Below are positions 1 to 3,972 of a stretch of DNA of 6,444 nucleotides, piece after piece (the stretch's first letter is position 1; each line of letters opens with the position of its first letter). Origin of the DNA: Myxococcales bacterium (GTDB taxonomy: Bacteria; Myxococcota_A; Polyangia; Nannocystales; Nannocystaceae); assembly GCA_020633335.1 (NCBI GenBank), contig JACKDU010000030.1, positions 1 to 6,444 on the forward strand. The letters are read 5' to 3'. The notes under the pieces were generated by a model. That model searched no databases. It was not told where the DNA came from and saw only the letters and a program-made list of their open reading frames with translations. The position numbers and the translations under genes were made by a program.

Positions 1-2
1 TC

Positions 3-320
3 CGGCGGGCGCTGAGCCACAACCCGAACGATCGCCAGGTGTCGATGCGGATCCTCCTGGATGAGCTCCGCGGCCGTCGGGATGACCTCAACCCATCGCG
101 GCTCGCGGGGGCGCTCACCTCGATCCTCAAGAGCCCGGTGGTCTCGCGTTTTCGCCGCTTCCTCGAGCAGCCGGCCGAGGGGATGACGGCCACCTGGGCC
201 GAGCGCGCCCGCCAGGTCCAGGACGAGGCGCAGACCCAGGCCGAGGCCGCTGAGCGGCGCGCCGCGAAGCGTGAGCCGAAGCGGATCCCCTCCGGGACTC
301 CTCCTGAGCAGGGCGAGTAG
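3..320 (+). CDS. C-terminal part of an unrecognised protein (5' end outside window)
   Basis: The frame is open from the left edge (base 3) to the TAG at 318-320, giving about 105 residues. A GTG at 39 could act as a start, but it has no Shine-Dalgarno sequence and the coding-like frame continues upstream of it (residues RRALSHNPNDRQ). This is therefore most likely the tail of a longer gene. The first part looks globular and helical, with segments such as LLDELRGRR and LTSILKSPVVSRFRRFLEQP. The last 40 or so residues are a charged Ala/Glu/Arg/Gln tail (QVQDEAQTQAEAAERRAAKR) that is probably helical or disordered. There is no catalytic motif, membrane segment or signal peptide. It lies 92 bases upstream of the radical SAM gene on the same strand, so co-transcription is possible. 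I do not recognise the family and assign no function. Confidence 0.6.
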   Translation, partial: RRALSHNPNDRQVSMRILLDELRGRRDDLNPSRLAGALTSILKSPVVSRFRRFLEQPAEGMTATWAERARQVQDEAQTQAEAAERRAAKREPKRIPSGTPPEQGE

Positions 321-344
321 GCGGGCACCTCCGCTGCTCTCCGA

Positions 345-367
345 CCCGCTGGCCGATGGCCAGGGGG
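345..367. repeat. Inverted repeat / hairpin after the first gene
   Basis: CTGGCC (349-354) and GGCCAG (358-363) form a perfect 6-bp stem around a GAT loop. After one G-G mismatch (348/364) three more C-G pairs extend the stem (345-347 with 365-367). No T-run follows, so it is not a classical intrinsic terminator. It sits 25 bases past the stop codon of the upstream partial gene, where it could cap that transcript's 3' end or attenuate read-through into the radical SAM gene. Stable GC hairpins also arise by chance at this composition. Confidence 0.4.
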
Positions 368-373
368 ACGGCG

Positions 374-397
374 GCGCTCGCCCTGCGGGGAGCGCAG
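374..397 (+). repeat. Two overlapping, mutually exclusive small hairpins before the radical SAM ribosome binding site
   Basis: CTGCG (383-387) pairs with CGCAG (393-397) around the loop GGGAG. Alternatively GCGCT (374-378) pairs with AGCGC (391-395), with CCC (381-383) and GGG (388-390) adding inner pairs. The two folds share bases 391-395, so they cannot form together. The structure ends two bases before the AAGGAG at 400-405. It could affect translation start, but no known riboswitch or leader-peptide pattern is visible. Confidence 0.3.
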
Positions 398-399
398 CG

Positions 400-405
400 A
401 AGGAG
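400..405 (+). promoter_or_regulatory. Ribosome binding site that fixes the radical SAM start
   Basis: AAGGAG lies 7 bases before the ATG at 413. This supports 413 over the in-frame upstream ATG at 356, which has no Shine-Dalgarno sequence and sits in the loop and stem of the 345-367 hairpin. The 19 residues added by the upstream start are low-complexity and do not resemble the start of this enzyme class. Confidence 0.75.
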
Positions 406-412
406 CGATGGC

Positions 413-1822
413 ATGAATCGATTGAATGTTCTCAACCCCACGACCCCGTGCGCCGACGTCCATTCTGCGGCGACGGTCGATCTCGGCGGCCGCGCGGTCG
501 TCCTCGTCGGCCTCGACTGGACCCGCGACAAGGACCCGCGGATCCCCCTCGGGCAGGCGTCGATCGCCGCGAGCCTCCGGGCCGCGGGGGCGCGCGTGCA
601 CAACCTCTCCTGTGCGATCAACAGCGGCGAGTTCAGCCTCGCCGCGGTCGTCGACGAGGTCCTCGCGCTCGCGGCCGATGGCGCAGGCGGCTGGAGCGAC
701 GTCGGCGTCGGCGTCTACGTCTGGAACGACGCGCTCGTCCTCGCCCTCTGTCGCCGGCTCCGCGAGCGCGGCTATGGCGGGCGGATCATCCTCGGCGGGC
801 CGCAGATCACCTATCACGCGCCGGGCGTCGCCGACTCCTATCCCTGCGCCGATGTCTTCGTCCGCGGCGCCGGCGAGGAGGCGATCGTGGCGATCCTCGC
901 CGAGGGCGGGCGCGCGCGGCATCCCGGCGTCGTCTGGCGCGGTGACGAGGATCTGGCCGAGCAGGCGAGCGTCACCCTCGAGCGCGCGCCGTCGCCCTAC
1001 CTCAGCGGAGTCCTTGACCCGGCCGCGTGTCGCCGCTTCCTCCGCTGGGAGACCAAGCGCGGCTGCCCGTTTCGCTGCTCGTTCTGCCAGCACCGTGATC
1101 CTGGGCAGCGGGCGCAGGTGCGGGGATTTGGCAGCGGGCGGATCGCCGAGGAGATCGCCGCGTTCGTCGACGCCGGCGTCGAGTCGATCGCGGTGCTCGA
1201 TCCGATCTTCAACGACAAGCGCTTCCCCTACCTCGCGGTCCTCGACGGGTTGATCGAGGCCGGCTATCGCGGTCGCCTCTCGCTCCAGTGTCGCTTCGAG
1301 ATGGTCGACCCGGCGTTCATCGAGCGCTGCCGGTCCCTCGACGTCGACCTCGAATTCGGGCTCCAGACGATCCACGCGGCCGAGTGGTCGGTGATCCGGC
1401 GGGGCAATCACCTGGGCAAGATCGAGGCGGCAATCGACGCGCTCCACGCTGCGGGCCTCCGCTTCGAGGTCTCGCTGATCTACGGGCTCCCGGCCCAGAC
1501 CCTGGAGTCGTTCCGGGCGACGGTCGACTGGTGCCTGCGCCGGCGGATCCCGGTGATCAAGGCGTTCCCGCTGATGCTCCTCCGGGGGACGGAGCTCGAG
1601 CGTCGGCGCGCGGAGTGGCGCCTTGAGGAGAGCGACGACGCGATCCCGATGGTGGTGTCGAGCGACACCTTCACCCCGCAGGACCACGAGGCGATGGGCC
1701 GGATCGCCGAGGCGCTCGTCGCCACCGAGGGGGCGCATCCGACGGCGATCGACGAGCTCTTCGGCGGGTGGTCGGGGCCGCCGATGCGCACGCGCTGGAC
1801 CCCGGCCGAGGTCCACGCCTGA
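413..1822 (+). CDS. Radical SAM enzyme with N-terminal B12-binding-like domain
   Basis: This 469-residue protein has the two-domain layout of cobalamin-type radical SAM enzymes (COG1032-like). Residues about 25-165 form a Rossmann-like cobalamin-binding-type domain with the typical LGGPQITYHA (127-136) and a GAGEEAI turn (152-158). The usual DxHxxG lower-ligand motif is not visible; the matching region reads RVHNLSCAINSGEF. Residues about 205-400 are the radical SAM barrel. The 4Fe-4S motif CX3CX2C is at C218, C222 and C225 (RGCPFRCSFC). Later strands carry VLDPIFN (261-267), LEFGLQTI (313-320) and LIYGLPAQT (355-363). The remainder, about 400-469, is a short tail ending in a proline/tryptophan-rich segment. 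It should use S-adenosylmethionine to generate a 5'-deoxyadenosyl radical in the cytosol; the substrate cannot be read from sequence. The kinase-like gene 39 bases downstream suggests a nucleotide or other phosphorylated substrate. The ATG at 413 is chosen for its ribosome binding site. Radical SAM assignment is firm; the specific subfamily is not known. Confidence 0.9.
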   Translation: MNRLNVLNPTTPCADVHSAATVDLGGRAVVLVGLDWTRDKDPRIPLGQASIAASLRAAGARVHNLSCAINSGEFSLAAVVDEVLALAADGAGGWSDVGVGVYVWNDALVLALCRRLRERGYGGRIILGGPQITYHAPGVADSYPCADVFVRGAGEEAIVAILAEGGRARHPGVVWRGDEDLAEQASVTLERAPSPYLSGVLDPAACRRFLRWETKRGCPFRCSFCQHRDPGQRAQVRGFGSGRIAEEIAAFVDAGVESIAVLDPIFNDKRFPYLAVLDGLIEAGYRGRLSLQCRFEMVDPAFIERCRSLDVDLEFGLQTIHAAEWSVIRRGNHLGKIEAAIDALHAAGLRFEVSLIYGLPAQTLESFRATVDWCLRRRIPVIKAFPLMLLRGTELERRRAEWRLEESDDAIPMVVSSDTFTPQDHEAMGRIAEALVATEGAHPTAIDELFGGWSGPPMRTRWTPAEVHA

Positions 1823-1848
1823 TCGAAACGACCCGTGTAGGACAACGA

Positions 1849-1854
1849 AAGGAG
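1849..1854 (+). promoter_or_regulatory. Ribosome binding site of the kinase-like gene
   Basis: AAGGAG lies within a purine-rich run (1847-1858). Two ATG codons follow in tandem. The spacing is 4 bases to the ATG at 1859 and 7 bases to the ATG at 1862. The second matches the spacing used by the upstream radical SAM gene and is preferred. No promoter-like sequence is evident in the 36-39 base gap, which supports co-transcription. Confidence 0.65.
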
Positions 1855-1861
1855 AGGAATG

Positions 1862-2500
1862 ATGAGACAAGAGGAGACCACCAATCAACCGCGCTTCATC
1901 GTGATCGAGGGCCTCGACGGCAGCGGCAAGTCGACCCTGGCCGTCGAGCTCGCGCGGCGCCTCGGCGCCGAGCCCCTGACCACGCCGATGACCACGTTGC
2001 CGTCGGCCGCGCGCCGCGACGCGGAGGGGATGTGCGGCGGCGATCCGCTCGCGCGCATGCTCTTCTATGCGTCGACGGTGGCGGCGGCCTCGACCTACGT
2101 CCGCGGCGCGCTCGCGGCCGGCCGGTCGGTCGTGATGGACCGCTACTGGCTCTCGACCCTGACCTATCATCGGGTCCTCGGCGCGGTGACCGAGCTCGCC
2201 GACGTCGAGGCGACGCTGACGCCGGCGCACCTGACGGTCTTCCTCGACGTCTCGACGGAGCTCCGCCGGGCCCGGCTCCACGCCCGCGGCGCCCTCCAGG
2301 CGCACGATCGGATGACCCTCCAGCCGGGGATCGGCGAGGAGATCGCTTCGCTCTACCGATCGTACGGCCGGCGGCTTCAGGTGGCGGGTCGCTTCGAGGT
2401 CATCGAGGCGGATTACGTCTCCGTCGACGACCTCGTGGCGGAGGTCGTGAGGATGCAGGCGCTCAGGGAGAGCGCCCGAGAGGCGAGGTCACCTCGTTGA
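1862..2500 (+). CDS. Thymidylate kinase-like P-loop nucleotide kinase
   Basis: The protein is 212 residues, the usual size of dTMP kinases (about 205-215). The Walker A loop GLDGSGKST spans residues 17-25, preceded by the hydrophobic strand FIVIE. The DRY motif of the thymidylate kinase superfamily is at D93-R94-Y95 (VVMDRYWLSTLTYH). A VFLDVS strand (127-132) leads to an Arg-rich lid, ELRRARLHAR (133-142), and a DR pair (149-150) in the lid region. These predict transfer of the ATP gamma-phosphate to a (deoxy)nucleoside monophosphate in the cytosol. The canonical dTMP-binding segment after the P-loop (TREPGGT-like) is not present; the position holds LTTPMTTLPSAARRD (39-53). The substrate may therefore differ from dTMP, and this is probably not the housekeeping tmk. 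It follows the radical SAM gene by 39 bases on the same strand. Starting at the ATG at 1859 would add one residue. Confidence 0.85.
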   Translation: MRQEETTNQPRFIVIEGLDGSGKSTLAVELARRLGAEPLTTPMTTLPSAARRDAEGMCGGDPLARMLFYASTVAAASTYVRGALAAGRSVVMDRYWLSTLTYHRVLGAVTELADVEATLTPAHLTVFLDVSTELRRARLHARGALQAHDRMTLQPGIGEEIASLYRSYGRRLQVAGRFEVIEADYVSVDDLVAEVVRMQALRESAREARSPR

Positions 2501-2693
2501 CCGCGGGGCGGCGGAATGGCGCGCCCTCTGGAAGCGCCTGGAGGGGGCCGAGAGCGCCATGGACGACGCTCAAGAGCTCCGCCTGATCGCATCGGCGATG
2601 GAGCGCGCGGCGGCCCACGCGGACGCTGAAGATCGCCGCGAAGAGGAGCAACCAGCAGCGATCGACACGCCTCACGCGTTGCCCTCGGCCTCC
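2501..2693. other. Convergent intergenic spacer with a start-less coding-like stretch
   Basis: No complete gene is supported here. One plus-strand frame stays open from 2451 and reads like protein from about 2499 to 2660 (VDRGAAEWRALWKRLEGAES, then an Ala/Glu/Arg-rich helix containing ELRLIASAMERAAAHADAED), with mostly G/C third positions. It has no ATG, GTG or TTG before the ATG at 2559, and that ATG lacks a well-spaced Shine-Dalgarno sequence. The frame then runs antisense into the nuclease gene. It may be a gene remnant or chance open frame in GC-rich DNA. Confidence 0.35.
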
Positions 2694-2703
2694 TCAGCCG
2701 AGG
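2683..2703. terminator. Inverted repeat at the convergent gene ends, possible bidirectional terminator
   Basis: CCTCGGC (2683-2689) and GCCGAGG (2697-2703) form a perfect 7-bp stem with a 7-base loop. The loop contains the stop codon of the minus-strand nuclease gene (2694-2696). The position between converging genes suits a terminator, and a symmetric stem would work for both strands. Neither side has a clear T-run, so intrinsic termination is uncertain; it may instead protect a 3' end or be incidental. Confidence 0.35.
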
Positions 2704-3632
2704 AAGACGTTCTCTCGGTGCCACGCCAGCGCGGCGCGGTCGGGGCGGAGCGACTGCGTGGCGGGCAAGAGGAGCGGCTGCGACTGGTATCCGTAGTACG
2801 ATCGGCCGTTGTCGAAGTCGTCCTTGAGGCGACGAGACACCAGGAACCTGAGCTCATCGTCGACCGAGACGTAGCCGCGGTCGAAGAGGCGGTGGAGGTC
2901 GCTGCGGAGCGCGAGACCATTGTCGATATCGTGGCTGCCGCCATCTGCATAGGGGCGGATATGGGCCGCGTCGAGCGCTGGGAGGGAGTGCTCGCCGGTC
3001 ACCGCGCAGGCGCGCTCGTAGGCGTCGAGGACCTGGACGCGGAAGATCCCTTGGCCGAGCCGTGGTCGCCTCATTGTCGGCGCCCCGTATCGATGGCCAG
3101 CGGCGGCCGAGATCGGCGCGGCCTTCTCGGCCGCCGTCAACGACTCGGCCGCGAACGAGCTCCGCTCGAGACACTCTGCCCAAATTCGCCTCCCGTCGCC
3201 GACCCGCAGGTCCACGCTCGCCCCCGTCTGGGTGCGGGGAGACCAATCCGCAGGCGGCTTGACCCACGCCTCCCGCGGGAAGAAGCGACACTCGGCGAGG
3301 AGCGAGCAGCCGATCCGATCCTGGGGGTCGGCGTCGATCCTCGCCCCGTCGCGGATCCTCCGCAGGCGCGCGCGGAGCTCGGAATGTGACGGGACCCCGT
3401 TCGCTCGGCCGAAGGTGTCCCACGCGAGCCACTCCGGGAGCACGGTGAAATGCGCAAAGTATCCGAATCCCGCGATCGCGTTCGCCGGCGCCTTCAGCTT
3501 GAAGAAGAAAGGGGTGCCTGGCGCGAGGTTCACGCGTCGGGTCGAGGGCCGCCAGAAGTTGGCCTCGTAGACCCCCTCGCGGAGCAGACATTCATACCAC
3601 CCGGGGTCCGTGACCGCGACGTAGCCTCGCAT
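2694..3632 (-). CDS. HNH endonuclease with N-terminal PUA/EVE-like domain (putative modification-dependent restriction enzyme)
   Basis: This 312-residue protein has two visible domains. Residues about 1-165 begin GYVAVTDPGWY (3-13) and continue with ANFWRPS (24-30), FFFKL (42-46), IAGFGYF (53-59) and LAWDTFG (69-75). That order is typical of the PUA/EVE/ASCH-like module found in COG3440-type predicted restriction endonucleases, where it is thought to read modified bases. Residues about 195-285 form an HNH nuclease of the HNH_2 type: CAVTG (209-213), AAHIRPY (222-228, H224), DNGLAL (237-242, N238) and DLHRLFD (245-251, H247), then GYVSVDD. All catalytic positions are intact, so it should cut DNA with a metal ion. 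The predicted role is cleavage of DNA carrying base modifications, as in type IV systems; this is family-based inference. The ATG at 3632 is chosen because the family motif starts at residue 3. No Shine-Dalgarno sequence precedes it. The gene is convergent with the kinase-like gene and divergent from the sensor kinase. Confidence 0.85.
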   Translation of the reverse strand: MRGYVAVTDPGWYECLLREGVYEANFWRPSTRRVNLAPGTPFFFKLKAPANAIAGFGYFAHFTVLPEWLAWDTFGRANGVPSHSELRARLRRIRDGARIDADPQDRIGCSLLAECRFFPREAWVKPPADWSPRTQTGASVDLRVGDGRRIWAECLERSSFAAESLTAAEKAAPISAAAGHRYGAPTMRRPRLGQGIFRVQVLDAYERACAVTGEHSLPALDAAHIRPYADGGSHDIDNGLALRSDLHRLFDRGYVSVDDELRFLVSRRLKDDFDNGRSYYGYQSQPLLLPATQSLRPDRAALAWHRENVFLG

Positions 3633-3640
3633 GATTTGGG

Positions 3641-3670
3641 AGCCTATCGGGCCTGTGCGTACGCGCGCAA
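3641..3670 (-). promoter_or_regulatory. Possible promoter of the nuclease gene, giving a leaderless mRNA
   Basis: On the minus strand TTGCGC (3665-3670) and TAGGCT (3641-3646) are 18 bases apart, a weak match to -35 and -10 elements. Transcription would begin at about 3632-3635, on or next to the A of the start codon. This fits the absence of a Shine-Dalgarno sequence before that ATG. The match to consensus is poor enough that this is a suggestion only. Confidence 0.25.
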
Positions 3671-3693
3671 GGTCGGGCTCGTCCGGGCCCTGA

Positions 3694-3718
3694 GTCCTCC
3701 TTGGAGAGGTCCTCCTGG
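3694..3718. repeat. Short direct repeat in the divergent spacer
   Basis: GTCCTCCTTGG (3694-3704) recurs as GTCCTCCTGG (3709-3718), 15 bases apart start to start. The first 8 bases are identical. The spacing is not a whole number of helical turns. It lies 62 bases upstream of the nuclease start and might be an operator half-site pair, but it is short and could be chance. Confidence 0.25.
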
Positions 3719-3928
3719 TGAGGCACGCTGCTCCTGCGCAGGTTCGACGCCGCGCGGGCTCCCTTCGGCCGCTGCGAGGGGGCGCGGCTCCTGGGCTCGA
3801 ACGCGCGTGGTACCTCGTTCTCTTGCGCTGAGGGCGTCGCCGCGCAGAAGCGGGCCTCGGCGCGCTCTCGCGGTTGCGCAGAAAGTGCGTTGGAGGCGCG
3901 GGAGGGTTTCATAGAGGCGAGGAGAGAC

Positions 3929-3934
3929 TATGAT
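3929..3934 (+). promoter_or_regulatory. Candidate -10 element of the hybrid kinase gene
   Basis: TATGAT differs from TATAAT at one base and lies in the only AT-rich patch of the spacer. Transcription from it would start near 3941 and leave a leader of about 32 bases containing the strong ribosome binding site. The corresponding -35 region (around 3906-3912, GTTTCAT) is a poor match, so activation by another factor or a different sigma factor is possible. Confidence 0.35.
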
Positions 3935-3956
3935 CAATATCTATCGTCACTGTTCG

Positions 3957-3964
3957 GGAGGTGA
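3957..3964 (+). promoter_or_regulatory. Near-perfect Shine-Dalgarno sequence for the hybrid kinase
   Basis: GGAGGTGA matches the 3' end of 16S rRNA over eight bases and lies 8 bases before the ATG at 3973. It decides this start and excludes the ATG at 3930, which opens a different frame. Confidence 0.8.
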
Positions 3965-3972
3965 GGGGTCTC

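Larger units (their letters stand above)
3633..3972. other. 340-base divergent intergenic region
   Basis: This region separates the starts of the nuclease gene (leftward) and the hybrid kinase (rightward). It holds no convincing gene: the open frames here are Arg/Pro/Ser/Ala-rich, low in complexity and without recognisable motifs. It contains a direct repeat (GTCCTCCT at 3694 and 3709) and a 10-bp palindrome, CCTGCGCAGG (3733-3742). An AT-richer patch at about 3927-3955 stands out against the GC background and probably marks the kinase promoter. No tRNA or small-RNA fold was recognised by eye. Confidence 0.5.

Noticed and set aside
356..412. Upstream ATG extending the radical SAM protein by 19 residues
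   Set aside because: No ribosome binding site, it lies in a hairpin, and the ATG at 413 has AAGGAG at 7-base spacing.
413..1822. Radical SAM protein as a prokaryotic viperin
   Set aside because: It has a cobalamin-type N-terminal domain and the typical COG1032 barrel motifs rather than the compact viperin layout. The nucleotide link rests only on the neighbouring kinase.
2559..3389. 276-codon plus-strand frame antisense to the nuclease
   Set aside because: Most of it is the reverse reading of a gene whose family motifs are clear on the minus strand. The ATG lacks a well-placed ribosome binding site. Only its first part is discussed as a possible remnant.
3592..3937. Minus-strand frames of 97 and 106 codons in the divergent spacer
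   Set aside because: Arg/Pro/Ser/Ala-rich sequence without motifs, no Shine-Dalgarno sequence, and one overlaps the nuclease start in another frame.
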